This document shows, in pieces, positions 6,967-15,547 of a stretch of DNA of 64,000 nt. The stretch is taken from NCBI GenBank assembly GCA_005883625.1, contig VBDU01000076.1, forward strand, positions 1-64,000, in the 5' to 3' direction. Numbering within the stretch: position 1 is the stretch's first letter; the number at the start of each line of letters is the position of its first letter. The stretch is from Chloroflexota bacterium (GTDB taxonomy: Bacteria; Chloroflexota; Limnocylindria; P2-11E). The notes beneath the pieces were generated by a model that made no database searches, had not been told where the DNA came from, and saw only the letters and a program-made list of their open reading frames with translations. Made by a program: the position numbers and the translations under genes.

Positions 6967-8157
6967 TTGGACATACCGGCACTGAAGCGTCGCGGGTTCC
7001 TGAAGTACCTCTCGCTCTCGGGGCTCGGAGCGTTCGTGACCGCGTGCCTATCGCAGAACGCCCCGAGCGGGGGTGCCGCCACGGCGACGACCGCGGCGAG
7101 CGGCGGTGGGGTCGGCGCGCCGAGCCAGGTCGCTCGTGCCGATGCCGTCACGTGGAAGATCCAGTCCGGCTGGGCCGGCAACGACATCTTCCAGGAGCAG
7201 TTCCTCGATTGGAAGAACATGGTCGAGGAGATGTCCGGCGGGCGGATCAAGATCGACGCCCTGCCGGTCAACGCCGTCACGAACATCAACGGCGCGATCG
7301 ATGCGGTCCACTCCGGAACGCTCGACGGCGCGCACCACGTGCCCGCGTACTACTACGGCAAGGACCACGCCGTGAGCCTCATGGGCACCGGCCCGATGAT
7401 GGGGATGAGCGGCGAGATGTGGCTCGGCTGGTACTACTACGGCGGGGGCCAGGCGCTCTACGAGAAGCTGGTCCAGGGCAAGCTAAAGCTGAACGTCGTC
7501 TCGCTCTTCCACATGCCGATGAACGTCCAGCCACTGGGCTGGTTCAAGGATGAGATCAAGGCGCCGAGCGACTTCAGGGGGATGAAGTTCCGCACGGTGG
7601 GCCTCGCGACCGGGATCTACGAGGGTCTTGGCGCGAGCGTCATCTCCGTCGCCGGCTCCGAGGTCGCCTCCGCGCTCGACCGCGGCACGATCGACGCGGC
7701 CGAGTTCAACAACACGACGTCGGACACGGTGTACGGCCTGCCCGATGTGCGGAAGATCCTCATGGCACGCTCGTACCACCAGCCGAGCGAGATCCTCGAG
7801 ATCTCGCTGAACAAGACGAAGTACGACGGCATGCCGAAGGAGCTGCAGGCGATCATGAAGTACGCCGCGTTCGCCGAGTCGGCGAACGGCGAGTGGAAGA
7901 TGATGGACCGCAACTCGCAGGACTACGCCAAGCTCCTCGCGCGTGGCATCAAGATCATCAAGACGCCTCAGTCCGTCCTCGACGCGCAGCTCCGCGCCTG
8001 GGATGACGTCAACACAAAGGAGTCAAAGGACAACCCCGACTACCTCGCGATCCTGAAGTCGCAGAAGGCCTGGGCCGAGCGGATCTTCCCATGGGCCGAC
8101 GCGATCAACATCCCGACGCCCGATCCGGTGTCGTACGCTGCGAGACCCAAGGTCTAG
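6967..8157 (+). CDS. dctP: TRAP transporter solute-binding lipoprotein DctP
   Basis: A DctP-family periplasmic-type binding protein that captures an organic acid (or other carboxylate) and delivers it to the DctQM permease. The start is TTG 6967: AAAGGAGG (6952-6959) lies 7 nt before it, whereas GTG 6961 is too close. The mature N-terminus shows a Tat motif (KRRGFLKYL, residues 7-15) followed by a lipobox with Cys at residue 27 (FVTAC), so it is a Tat-exported lipoprotein. The body contains the family features DFRGMKFR with its ligand Arg and AEFNNTTSDTVYGL. Length 396 aa is normal for the family. A hairpin follows the gene. Confidence 0.93.
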   Translation: MDIPALKRRGFLKYLSLSGLGAFVTACLSQNAPSGGAATATTAASGGGVGAPSQVARADAVTWKIQSGWAGNDIFQEQFLDWKNMVEEMSGGRIKIDALPVNAVTNINGAIDAVHSGTLDGAHHVPAYYYGKDHAVSLMGTGPMMGMSGEMWLGWYYYGGGQALYEKLVQGKLKLNVVSLFHMPMNVQPLGWFKDEIKAPSDFRGMKFRTVGLATGIYEGLGASVISVAGSEVASALDRGTIDAAEFNNTTSDTVYGLPDVRKILMARSYHQPSEILEISLNKTKYDGMPKELQAIMKYAAFAESANGEWKMMDRNSQDYAKLLARGIKIIKTPQSVLDAQLRAWDDVNTKESKDNPDYLAILKSQKAWAERIFPWADAINIPTPDPVSYAARPKV

Positions 8158-8190
8158 CGAGCGCCTAGCCGATCACTCGGACGATATCCT

Positions 8191-8222
8191 GACGGGGCTC
8201 TCGGGCGACCGAGGGCCCCGTC
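8191..8222 (+). terminator. Intercistronic hairpin after dctP
   Basis: GACGGGGCTCTCGG and CCGAGGGCCCCGTC form a 14-bp stem with one G-T pair and a 4-nt loop (GCGA). There is no T-run, so it is more likely a partial terminator or mRNA-stabilising hairpin, which would keep the binding protein more abundant than the permease subunits downstream. Confidence 0.6.
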
Positions 8223-8256
8223 GGTCGTAGATGGGGCAAACGGTAGGGGGTAGCGG

Positions 8257-8850
8257 GTGCAAGCGTTCCTCTTACGGATCGATCGACTGAGCGCGTGGTC
8301 CGGGAAGGCCATCTCCTGGATCATCCTGCTGAGCACGTTCCTCATCAGCTACGACATCCTCATGCGCTATCTCTCGAAGCCCCTCGGGGACTTCATCCAC
8401 GCCATCTGGTTCACCTACAGCTACTCGTACGACATGTCGTACTACCTGTACGCGATCCTCTTCATGATCGGCGGCGCGTACACCCTCTCGCGCGCCCAGC
8501 ACGTCCGCGGCGACATGTTCTATCGCTCGTGGCCGATCAAGGTGCAGGGCGCGGTCGACCTCGCGCTGTACCTGTTCGCGTTCTGGCCCGCGATCATCGC
8601 GCTCATCTCGGTCGGCGCGCAGTGGGCCGGCTACTCCTGGTCGATCCACGAGCGCTCGTTCACCTCCGGCGCCGCCCCACCGATCTACCCGCTCAAGACG
8701 GTCATCCCGATCGCGGCGGCCCTCATGGGCGTTCAGGGCGTCGCCGAGACCCTCAGGGCGTGGATCGCGTTCCGCACGGGGGAGTGGCCGCCGCGGCTCA
8801 TGGACGTGGAGGAGACGGAGACGATCCTGGCTCGGCAGAGCGAGGTCTAG
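8257..8850 (+). CDS. dctQ: TRAP transporter small permease DctQ
   Basis: A 197-residue protein with four hydrophobic helices, the DctQ topology. It forms the membrane complex with DctM and is needed for Na+-coupled uptake of the ligand bound by DctP. The motif RAQHVRGDMFYRSWP (between helices 2 and 3) matches the conserved R.G.HV..D segment of DctQ proteins. GTG 8257 is preceded by AGGGGG at 8245-8250 with 6-nt spacing. The next gene, dctM, begins 3 nt after its stop. Confidence 0.9.
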   Translation: MQAFLLRIDRLSAWSGKAISWIILLSTFLISYDILMRYLSKPLGDFIHAIWFTYSYSYDMSYYLYAILFMIGGAYTLSRAQHVRGDMFYRSWPIKVQGAVDLALYLFAFWPAIIALISVGAQWAGYSWSIHERSFTSGAAPPIYPLKTVIPIAAALMGVQGVAETLRAWIAFRTGEWPPRLMDVEETETILARQSEV

Positions 8851-8853
8851 AAG

Positions 8854-10212
8854 ATGAGCCCGGAGGTCCTCGGTCTCATCATGATCGCGCTCATGGTCGT
8901 GTCGATCATGATCGGCTTCCCCACGGCCTTCACGCTGATGTCGCTCGGCGTCACCTTCGGCTTCCTCGGGATCGGCTTCGTCGTCTTCGACCTCGTCGTC
9001 CAGCGCGCGTTCTTCGTCATGCAGAACGACGTGCTCGTCGCGATCCCGCTCTTCCTCTTCATGGGGTACCTCATCGAGCGAGCCGGCATCCTCGACGAGC
9101 TCTTCCACGCGGTGCAGGCGATGTTCGGCTGGCTGCCGGGATCACTCGCCGTCGCGACGCTCGCGACCGGCACGATCTTCGCGACCGCTACCGGCATCGT
9201 CGGCGCCTCGGTCACGCTGCTCGGGCTCCTCGCGTTCCCCGCGATGATGCGGGCTCGCTACGAGAAGACGTTCGCGGCGGGGGCGATCACGGCGTCGGGA
9301 ACGCTCGGGATCCTCATCCCGCCGAGCGTCCTGCTGATCCTGTACGGCTTCGTCGCCGGCGTCTCCGTGCCCCGGCTCTACGCGGGCGCGTTCCTTCCCG
9401 GCTTCGCGCTGTCGGCGCTGTACTTCGGCTACATCGTTTCGCGCGCATTCTTCCGGCCGCAGGACGCACCGAAGATGCCGAAGGAGCTCCGCGAGAAGCT
9501 CACGCGGAGCGAGATGCTCGTTCTCGTCCTCCGGGGCTTCGTCCCGATCACCGCGCTCATCCTCTTCGTCATGGGCGCGATCTTCCTCGGCTTCGCGACC
9601 CCGTCGGAGGGCGCCGCCCTGGGCGCGCTCGGCGGCCTCTTGCTGGCGGCCGCGCACAAGCGGCTGAATTTCGGCATGGTGAAGGAGTCCGTCTTCCTCA
9701 CCGTGCGCGCGGCGGCGATGGTGGGCTGGCTGCTCGTCGGCTCGAGCATCTTCGCGGCGGTCTTCGCGCGTCTCGGGGGAGCGGCGGTCATCAGCACGTT
9801 CGTGACGAGCCTCAACCTGAGCCCGGAGCAATTCTTCTGGCTGGCGCAGGTCCTCATCTTCCTGCTCGGCTGGCCGCTCGAATGGACCGAGATCACGATC
9901 ATCTTCATGCCGCTCTTCCTGCCGCTGCTCGGGCAATTCCATCAGCGGTTCCCCGACAACATCGCGACCGACCCGTTCTTCTTCGGGATCATGGCCGCGC
10001 TGAACCAGCAGACGTCCTTCCTCTCGCCGCCCGTGGCGATGTCGGCCTTCTACCTCAAGGGCGTCGTCGGGAAGGCCATCACGCTGAACCAGATCTTCAA
10101 CGGGATGTACCCGTTCATGGCGATCCAGATCGTCGCGATGTTCGTGCTGTGGGTAGCGCCGTGGCTCGCCTACGGCCCGGCCAACCTGGTCTATGGGGCG
10201 AGCTTCCGTTAG
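8854..10212 (+). CDS. dctM: TRAP transporter large permease DctM
   Basis: A 452-residue protein with about 12 hydrophobic segments, the main transport subunit. Family motifs are GASVTLLGLLAFPAMM, ASGTLGILIPPSVLLILYG (the IPPS hairpin that lines the transport site) and ATPSEGAALGALGGL. With DctP and DctQ it completes a three-gene TRAP system. The protein is full length and ATG 8854 follows the dctQ stop directly. Substrate cannot be read from sequence; no catabolic gene in the neighbourhood names it. Confidence 0.93.
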   Translation: MSPEVLGLIMIALMVVSIMIGFPTAFTLMSLGVTFGFLGIGFVVFDLVVQRAFFVMQNDVLVAIPLFLFMGYLIERAGILDELFHAVQAMFGWLPGSLAVATLATGTIFATATGIVGASVTLLGLLAFPAMMRARYEKTFAAGAITASGTLGILIPPSVLLILYGFVAGVSVPRLYAGAFLPGFALSALYFGYIVSRAFFRPQDAPKMPKELREKLTRSEMLVLVLRGFVPITALILFVMGAIFLGFATPSEGAALGALGGLLLAAAHKRLNFGMVKESVFLTVRAAAMVGWLLVGSSIFAAVFARLGGAAVISTFVTSLNLSPEQFFWLAQVLIFLLGWPLEWTEITIIFMPLFLPLLGQFHQRFPDNIATDPFFFGIMAALNQQTSFLSPPVAMSAFYLKGVVGKAITLNQIFNGMYPFMAIQIVAMFVLWVAPWLAYGPANLVYGASFR

Positions 10213-10229
10213 AGGCACGGCCGCGGGCG

Positions 10230-10727
10230 CTAGATCCGGGACAAGTCCCCGAAGAGGCGCTCCATGAAGGCGCGCAGCTCCGCGCGCTGCCGTCGCGCGC
10301 CGAGGAAGAAGATGAGCCCGATGACCCCCAGGCCCCCGATCGCCACGGCGGCCTTGGCCGCGACCTCCGCGGTCTCGCCCGGCCGCAGCACGAACTCGAG
10401 CGCGAGCGCGCCGTACAGGAGGACGAAGATCGCCATGAGCACGCGCGCGCGGGTGGACAGGACGAAGCGCATCTCGATCCGCGTCCCGCCCCGCCGCCCT
10501 TTGACCTTGCCCCGCGCGTGGATCGCGTGCTGCCCTCGCTCCCAGATCTCGAACTCATTCGCGCGGACCGATCCCAGGAACTCGCTCTCGAGCTTGAAGA
10601 GCCCGAGGGCTCGCCGCTTCGGCCGGTTGATCGCGGACGCGAGGCGCGCCAGCGCGCCCTCGGGAGCGACGCTCAGATCGAAGGCCAGCGAGTCGTCTGC
10701 GCGTGGCGGCGGGGCGATCCCGAAAAT
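10230..10727 (-). CDS. Membrane protein with two C-terminal helices; start codon probably ATT
   Basis: Open reading with coding character runs from 10727 to a stop at 10230. The C-terminal 80 residues contain two hydrophobic helices (MAIFVLLYGALALEFVL and VAIGGLGVIGLIFFLGA) and end AFMERLFGDLSRI. The preceding ~85 residues are protein-like too (SEFLGSVRANEFEIWERG, KVKGRRGGTRIEM) but contain no ATG, GTG or TTG: the first canonical start, ATG 10472, would drop half of the protein. ATT 10725-10727 follows a TACGTC box by 6 nt and mirrors the layout of two other divergent pairs here. No family recognised. Confidence 0.6.
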   Translation of the reverse strand: MFGIAPPPRADDSLAFDLSVAPEGALARLASAINRPKRRALGLFKLESEFLGSVRANEFEIWERGQHAIHARGKVKGRRGGTRIEMRFVLSTRARVLMAIFVLLYGALALEFVLRPGETAEVAAKAAVAIGGLGVIGLIFFLGARRQRAELRAFMERLFGDLSRI

Positions 10728-10733
10728 CTAGCC

Positions 10734-10743
10734 GACGTAGTCT
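10734..10743. promoter_or_regulatory. Overlapping divergent -10 boxes (bidirectional leaderless promoter)
   Basis: Plus strand TAGTCT (10738-10743) lies 9 nt before TTG 10753; minus strand TACGTC (complement of 10734-10739) lies 6 nt before the proposed ATT start at 10727. The TA step 10738-10739 is shared. Start-to-start spacer is 25 bp. Confidence 0.45.
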
Positions 10744-10752
10744 CTGGGCGGA

Positions 10753-12033
10753 TTGAGCACCGAGCTCGTCGCCGGCGCGCTGTTCCTCGCGACCTACGCG
10801 CTCATCGTGACCGAGAAGATCCACCGCACGCTCGCCGCGCTCCTGGGCGCCTCGCTCATGATCCTCTTCCGCATTGTCGACCAGAACGAGGCGTTCGCGT
10901 TCGTCGACCTCAACGTCATCCTCCTGCTCGCCGGGATGATGGTCATCGCGAACATCGCCGCGAAGACCGGCGTTTTCCAGTGGATAGCCGTCGAGGCGGT
11001 CCGGCGCGCCGAGGGCCGGCCGTACGCGCTCCTCGTGCTCACCTCCATCGTGACCGCGGTCGTGAGCGCGTTCCTCGACAACGTCACGACCGTCGTGCTC
11101 CTCGCCCCGGTGACGTTCTTCATCGCGCAGCGGCTCGGCACGTCGCCCGTGGCGTTCCTCATCTCGCAGGTGATCGCGTCGAACATCGGCGGCACGGCCA
11201 CGCTCATCGGCGACCCGCCGAACATCATCATCGGCAGCCAGCTGGGGAAGGACTTCAACGATTTCCTGCTCAACACCGGCCCCGCGGCGACGGCCGCGCT
11301 CGTCGTCTATCTCGTGCTCGCACGCTGGCTCTTCCGCAGCGAGCTCCGCTCGGCCGGCCGCGTGCTCGACGCGGAAGACATCCGGCGGCTGGTCGAGGAA
11401 GAGCGGCGGATCGCCGACCCGCGGCTCCTGCGCATCTCCGCGGTCGTCATGGGACTCACGATCGTCGGTTTCCTGCTGAGCCGGCCCCTCGGGCTGCAGG
11501 GCGCGACGATCGCGCTGACCGGGGCGGTCGTCCTCATGATCGTGGCCCGCGAGGACGTGCACGAGATCCTCAAGACGGTGGAATGGCCGACGCTGTTCTT
11601 CTTCCTCGGCCTCTTCATCGTGGTCGGCGGCGTCGTGAAGACCGGGATCATCGCGGACCTCGCGCGCGGCGTGCTCGCGTTCAGCGGCGGGCGGACGGAC
11701 GTCGCGGCGCTCGCGGTCCTCTGGATGAGCGGCGTGATCTCCGCGATCGTCGACAACATCCCTTACACGGTGACGATGGTGCCGCTCGTGCAGGAGCTCG
11801 GTCGCACCGTGAACGTCGAGCCGCTCATCTGGGCGCTCTCGCTCGGCGCGAACCTCGGCGGCAACGCGACGGTCGTCGGGGCGTCCGCGAACGTCGTCGT
11901 GGCGAGCATGAGCGAGGCGCGGGGCCACCCGATCTCGTTCGTGTCGTACCTGCGCTACGGCGTTCCGGCCACGCTCGCGACGATGATCGTCAGCACCATC
12001 GACATCTGGCTGCGCTACCTCGTGTTCTCGTGA
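10753..12033 (+). CDS. ArsB/NhaD-type ion permease
   Basis: A 426-residue polytopic protein of the ion transporter superfamily (ArsB, NhaD, SLC13 relatives). It has the paired re-entrant motifs SAFLDNVTTVVLLAPVT and SAIVDNIPYTVTMVPL, each followed by IGGTATLIGDPPNII or LGGNATVVGASANVV; these two repeats form the ion and substrate site. It could export arsenite or exchange Na+/H+, or carry a carboxylate; motifs do not decide, and no arsR, arsC or arsA lies nearby. Start TTG 10753 is preceded by TAGTCT. A hairpin terminator follows at 12084. Confidence 0.88.
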   Translation: MSTELVAGALFLATYALIVTEKIHRTLAALLGASLMILFRIVDQNEAFAFVDLNVILLLAGMMVIANIAAKTGVFQWIAVEAVRRAEGRPYALLVLTSIVTAVVSAFLDNVTTVVLLAPVTFFIAQRLGTSPVAFLISQVIASNIGGTATLIGDPPNIIIGSQLGKDFNDFLLNTGPAATAALVVYLVLARWLFRSELRSAGRVLDAEDIRRLVEEERRIADPRLLRISAVVMGLTIVGFLLSRPLGLQGATIALTGAVVLMIVAREDVHEILKTVEWPTLFFFLGLFIVVGGVVKTGIIADLARGVLAFSGGRTDVAALAVLWMSGVISAIVDNIPYTVTMVPLVQELGRTVNVEPLIWALSLGANLGGNATVVGASANVVVASMSEARGHPISFVSYLRYGVPATLATMIVSTIDIWLRYLVFS

Positions 12034-12083
12034 GCGGAGCGAGTCCCCCGACCGGGTGATGCGACGCCCCGGGCGCGGGGGAG

Positions 12084-12116
12084 AAGCGGTCGCCGCGACG
12101 GTCGGAGCGACCGCTT
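12084..12116 (+). terminator. Hairpin terminator after the permease gene
   Basis: AAGCGGTCGC (12084-12093) pairs perfectly with GCGACCGCTT (12107-12116); loop 13 nt, followed by a single further T. GC-rich 10-bp stem, short T-tract. Confidence 0.6.
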
Positions 12117-12140
12117 TGCGACCGTTTCGCAAGGGAGGGA

Positions 12141-12174
12141 CGTTTAGCCTGTAAACGGATGAGCGGGCTAAACG
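12141..12174 (+). promoter_or_regulatory. Inverted repeat enclosing the -10 box and start codon of the pseudokinase gene
   Basis: CGTTTAGCC (12141-12149) is the exact inverse of GGCTAAACG (12166-12174). The 16-nt loop holds the ATG at 12159, and the left arm contains TAGCCT (12145-12150), the likely -10, 8 nt before the ATG. A GTTTA-TAAAC half-palindrome (12142-12156) lies inside. It could be an operator or, if transcribed, a hairpin presenting the start codon. Confidence 0.4.
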
Positions 12175-13586
12175 AGCGCTGCGAGCTGGGTCCTGTCCTG
12201 TGCAAGACCCGGGTGTCGGAGTTCTTCGAGGGCCGATCCCGGGCGACAGGCCAGCGGATCGTCGTCCAGATAACCCCCATGGCCGCGGACTCGCGCGAGG
12301 CGCTCGAGCGGACGCTCGAGCGGGCCGTCAAGGCGCTCACCCTGTCGAGGATGCGCGGCCTCGGCGAGCCGGTCGACTGGGACGTCGCCGAGGACGGGTA
12401 CTGGGTGGCGTTCGCATACGCCGGCGCTCCGCTTTCGTCGGCGTTCGACCGCGGGTTCCCAAAGTCGACGGTCGTCGACCTGGCGGTCGAGCTCGCGGCC
12501 GGCCTTCGCTCCCTCCGGCTCGCCGGATTCGTGCACCGTTCGTTGAACCCCGACGTCATCTTCCTGATGGCGGACGGGAAGGCGTCGCTGCTTGGCCTCG
12601 AGGGGATCCGCTCGATCGGTTCGTCCGACGTGGCGCGCAGCGGACTCGCGGCGAACGATCCGCGGTACACGCCGCCCGAGGCGGCGGACTACGAGAGCGA
12701 CGACATCCGTTCCGACGTCTACTCGCTCGGCTGCGTCCTCTACCGGCTGCTCGCGGGCGCGCCGCCGTTCGTCGGCGCCGACGACAACGAGACGCGGCAG
12801 AAGCAGCGCGTGGCGCCCGTCCCGCCGGTGCCGGGCGAGCCGTCGGGCAGCGCCTGGAACGCCGTGTTCGCGAAGCTCCTGGCGAAGCGTCCGGAAGACC
12901 GGCCACAGCCGGAGGACATCGAGACGCTCATGCGCCCGCTCCGCTACGCCGGCATGCCGCTCGGCGACCTGGTCAAGAGCGAAGCCGGGTTCCGCAAACC
13001 CGTCGAGCAGCCTTTCCCCACGAAGACCGCAGCGACGATCGCGGTCGCCGTGCTCGTCGTCGGTGGGATCGTGCTCGGCTTCACGCAGCTCGGCGGAGCT
13101 GGCAGCTCCGTCGCCGGAACGACGCCGTCAGGCACGCCCGGCGCGAGCGCGCGTCCGAGCGGCGCGGGCTCCGGAGCCCCGTCAGCGCCGGCCGCGGCTT
13201 CGCCGACCGCGTCGGCCGATCCGGCGACCCAGGCTCCTGTCGGCACGCCCGGCCCGGCGACACGGCCGCCGACGCCACGCCCGACGGTGGCGCCGACGCC
13301 TCCGCCGACTCCGCCGCCGACGCCCGCACCGCAGTCGGTGTCGCCCGCCGCGGGTTCGCCGGGGACGGTCTTCCATGTCGTGTTCACGGGTCTCTTGGGA
13401 GGCAACCCGTACTCGGCGAGCTACACGCGGGGGAACGTGACGACGCAGTACAACAACGGCGAAGTGCCCGCGAACGGTGTCCTGACGTTCGACCTCAAGA
13501 CGAACGCACAGTTCCCGCCGGACACCTACTTCTTCACGGTCCGGACCGGCGGCGCGGTCCGTTCGGTGACGTTCAGGATCACCTAG
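12159..13586 (+). CDS. Membrane-anchored Ser/Thr pseudokinase with extracellular beta domain
   Basis: Residues 10-265 have the Hanks-kinase fold, with a clear C-lobe (YTPPEA for the APE motif; RSDVYSLGCVLYRLLAGAPPF for helices F and G; RPEDRP). All three catalytic residues are missing: the VAxK Lys is Gln37 (RIVVQIT), HRD is HRS (126-128), and the DFG segment reads LGLEG (145-149). A transmembrane helix (about 291-308) leads to a Pro/Ala/Ser-rich linker (315-400) and a 75-residue beta-rich extracytoplasmic domain ending VRSVTFRIT. It should sense or scaffold rather than phosphorylate. The N-lobe lacks a visible Gly-rich loop. No kinase, phosphatase or FHA gene adjoins it. Confidence 0.85.
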   Translation: MSGLNERCELGPVLCKTRVSEFFEGRSRATGQRIVVQITPMAADSREALERTLERAVKALTLSRMRGLGEPVDWDVAEDGYWVAFAYAGAPLSSAFDRGFPKSTVVDLAVELAAGLRSLRLAGFVHRSLNPDVIFLMADGKASLLGLEGIRSIGSSDVARSGLAANDPRYTPPEAADYESDDIRSDVYSLGCVLYRLLAGAPPFVGADDNETRQKQRVAPVPPVPGEPSGSAWNAVFAKLLAKRPEDRPQPEDIETLMRPLRYAGMPLGDLVKSEAGFRKPVEQPFPTKTAATIAVAVLVVGGIVLGFTQLGGAGSSVAGTTPSGTPGASARPSGAGSGAPSAPAAASPTASADPATQAPVGTPGPATRPPTPRPTVAPTPPPTPPPTPAPQSVSPAAGSPGTVFHVVFTGLLGGNPYSASYTRGNVTTQYNNGEVPANGVLTFDLKTNAQFPPDTYFFTVRTGGAVRSVTFRIT

Positions 13587-13676
13587 CGCTCACGCGAACG
13601 TCTTCGTCCCGCGGGCTGCGCTGTCGCGTCCCGCGCGATCGACCAGCCGTCAACAACTACAATTCCGCTCGTCCCG

Positions 13677-13750
13677 CGGGGTGTGGCTCAGCTTGGTAGA
13701 GCGCTTGGTTCGGGACCAAGAGGCCGAGAGTTCAAATCTCTCCACCCCGA
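13677..13750 (+). tRNA. tRNA-Pro (anticodon CGG)
   Basis: Acceptor CGGGGTG pairs with CACCCCG (13743-13749), discriminator A. D arm GCTCAGCTTGGTAGAGC, anticodon arm CTTGG-TTCGGGA-CCAAG with anticodon CGG, T arm GAGAG-TTCAAAT-CTCTC. All stems pair; CCA is not encoded. Confidence 0.95.
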
Positions 13751-13781
13751 CACGATCGGCATCGGGCAGCGCTCGAGCCTG

Positions 13782-13854
13782 GGGGGCTGGTGGGAGTCGA
13801 ACCCACGACGCCCGCCTTAGGACGGCGGCGCTCTATCCACTGAGCTACAGCCCC
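13782..13854 (-). tRNA. tRNA-Arg (anticodon CCT)
   Basis: Read on the minus strand: acceptor GGGGCTG pairs with CAGCCCC, D arm GCTCAGTGGATAGAGC, anticodon arm CCGCC-GTCCTAA-GGCGG with anticodon CCT, T arm GTGGG-TTCGACT-CCCAC. It is convergent with tRNA-Pro, 31 bp away. Confidence 0.95.
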
Positions 13855-14124
13855 GCGAGCGGCTGCGCCGCTTGTGGGGCTGCCGTCACTGGCGAGCGAG
13901 CGTCAGCGAGCGAGCCGGCTGCGACGGACACAGCCCCCGGCGGCGAAGCCGCCGTCAAGCCTAAACGCTCCCGACAACGCTGCTTTTGACAGGCCCGGCG
14001 GTCTCGGCCGAACCTGACGAACGCGACCGTTGTCCCGGTAGGTGCCATCGCCCTCGGAGCGGCGCTCATCGAGGGAGGCTCAGCCGACCGAGCGTGTCCT
14101 CTCGCGCGTGGGACACTTTCAGTC
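13855..14124. other. Intergenic region with a GAA-loop hairpin; otherwise nothing seen
   Basis: No coding sequence is supported here. It holds GAGCGAGCGTCAGCGAGCGAG-type low-complexity DNA and, at 13938-13954, a perfect 7-bp hairpin CGGCGGC-gaa-GCCGCCG. The same stem-GAA-stem form recurs inside the inositol-monophosphatase gene (22584-22600), so this may be a fragment of a genomic repeat family. A TTGACA at 13985 lacks a matching -10. Confidence 0.4.
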
Positions 14125-14865
14125 GTGGGGGCGGTCAGCGTCGAGCAGAAACGGCGGCTCCAGCGGCAGCTCGTCCTGCTCGTGCCGGCCCTGCTCTTCG
14201 GACTCCTGGTATCGCTCCAATGGCGGACGCAATCCGAGCGCAGCGAGCTCACGGTGCGCTACAACGCACCGCTCACCGACGCGGCGAGCGCGCTCCAGAA
14301 CGAGCAGAACGGGCTCAAGGCCCAGCTCACCGACCTGCGCGCGCGTCTGGATGAGATCCAGCGCAACGCGGGCACGCAGAGCGGCACCGCGCACGAGCTC
14401 CAGACGCGGATCGAGGAGCTCAAAGCCCGCGCCGGGCTGACCGACCGCACCGGTGACGGCGTCGTCGTGCAGCTCGACGACTCGCACGCGACCGGCGTGG
14501 CAAGCAAGGACCTCGACAAGTCGATCTGCCACTCCACCGACCTGACCGACATCGTGAACACGGCCTGGCGCGGCGGCGCCGACGCGGTCGCGGTGAACGA
14601 CGAGCGGATCGTCAACTCCTCGAGCGTGTACTGCGTCGGCTCCACGATCATGGTGAACGGGACGCTGATGTCGCCGCCGTTCAGCGTCGCGGTCATCGGT
14701 CAGCAGAACGCGCTTCTTGCCGCTTATGACGACCCAACGCAGCTCAGCGACATCAAGCAGCGGCGCGACGTCCAGGGCCTCGGTTTCACGGTCCGTCGCG
14801 CGTCCGCGATCCACGTGCCGGCGTACAGCGGCGCACTCAACATCCGCTACGCCCAGCCCCGGTAG
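14125..14865 (+). CDS. DUF881 family membrane-anchored protein
   Basis: A 246-residue protein: N-terminal transmembrane helix ([17 protein letters not shown]), a coiled coil (about residues 50-105, [21 protein letters not shown] and onward), then the DUF881 core with [32 protein letters not shown] and [18 protein letters not shown]881 proteins in Gram-positive-type bacteria sit near cell-division and envelope genes; their biochemical role is not known. It is followed 2 bp later by a second DUF881 gene, so the two probably form a hetero-oligomer. GTG 14125 has no clear ribosome-binding site. Confidence 0.88.
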   Translation: MGAVSVEQKRRLQRQLVLLVPALLFGLLVSLQWRTQSERSELTVRYNAPLTDAASALQNEQNGLKAQLTDLRARLDEIQRNAGTQSGTAHELQTRIEELKARAGLTDRTGDGVVVQLDDSHATGVASKDLDKSICHSTDLTDIVNTAWRGGADAVAVNDERIVNSSSVYCVGSTIMVNGTLMSPPFSVAVIGQQNALLAAYDDPTQLSDIKQRRDVQGLGFTVRRASAIHVPAYSGALNIRYAQPR

Positions 14866-14867
14866 CC

Positions 14868-15521
14868 ATGCGCACGAATGCCGGCGGCATCGCCGCCGCC
14901 GTCATCGCCCTCTTCCTGGGTCTCCTCGCCGCGACCCAGTTCCGCTCGCAGGACGTGTACTCGCGCAGCCTGCAGCTCGAGACGCCGTCGTCGCTCACGA
15001 CGCTCGTCGCGAACCTCTCCGAGCGCAACAACGCCTTGCGGGAGGAGATCTTCGACTTGCGTCTCCGCGTCGAGTCCGCGCAGGATGCCGTCGCGAGCGG
15101 GAAGGGCACGCTGAGCGAAGGCGAACGACAGCTCACGCAGCTCAAGGTCTTCACGGCGCAGAGCGCGGCGAGCGGCCCCGGCATCAGCGTGAAGATCGAG
15201 GGGGCGTTCGACGAGCGCGCGCTCTCCGACCTCGTCAACGAGCTTCGCAACGCGGGCGCGGAGGCGATCTCCGTCAACGAGATGCGTGTCGGGCCGCGGA
15301 GCTACTTCACGCCTGCGCCGAGCGCCATCGCGGTGGACGGTCGATCGCTGCGCGGTCCGTGGATGATCCGCGCGATCGGCTCGCCCGAGGTCATCTACGT
15401 CGCGATGACACGGACCGGCGGGATCATCGGCCAGTTCGAGCTCATCTACGCGCGCACGCGATTCTCGGTGAGCAAGGAGAGCGCGCTCGACCTCCCTGCG
15501 CTCGCGACGACACTCCGCTAG
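14868..15521 (+). CDS. DUF881 family membrane-anchored protein (second copy)
   Basis: A 217-residue paralogue of its upstream neighbour with the same plan: N-terminal membrane helix ([17 protein letters not shown]), coiled coil ([21 protein letters not shown]), then [34 protein letters not shown] and [21 protein letters not shown], which align block by block with the first copy. Overall identity looks low, so the duplication is old. The pair and the DUF951 gene that follows (26 bp on) are a recurring neighbourhood in related genomes as far as I know the families; function unresolved. Confidence 0.88.
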   Translation: MRTNAGGIAAAVIALFLGLLAATQFRSQDVYSRSLQLETPSSLTTLVANLSERNNALREEIFDLRLRVESAQDAVASGKGTLSEGERQLTQLKVFTAQSAASGPGISVKIEGAFDERALSDLVNELRNAGAEAISVNEMRVGPRSYFTPAPSAIAVDGRSLRGPWMIRAIGSPEVIYVAMTRTGGIIGQFELIYARTRFSVSKESALDLPALATTLR

Positions 15522-15547
15522 GCCGCGCCAGCCTAGACTTCGCGGCC

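Noticed and set aside
8295-12059. A 1254-codon plus-strand open frame across dctQ, dctM and the permease
   Set aside because: It is an overlapping frame of clearly recognisable genes; its product is Arg/His/Pro-rich without any motif, as expected from high-GC codon bias.
13985-14020. TTGACA at 13985 as a promoter for the DUF881 genes
   Set aside because: No -10-like hexamer at 16-18 bp, and the gene start is ~140 bp further on.
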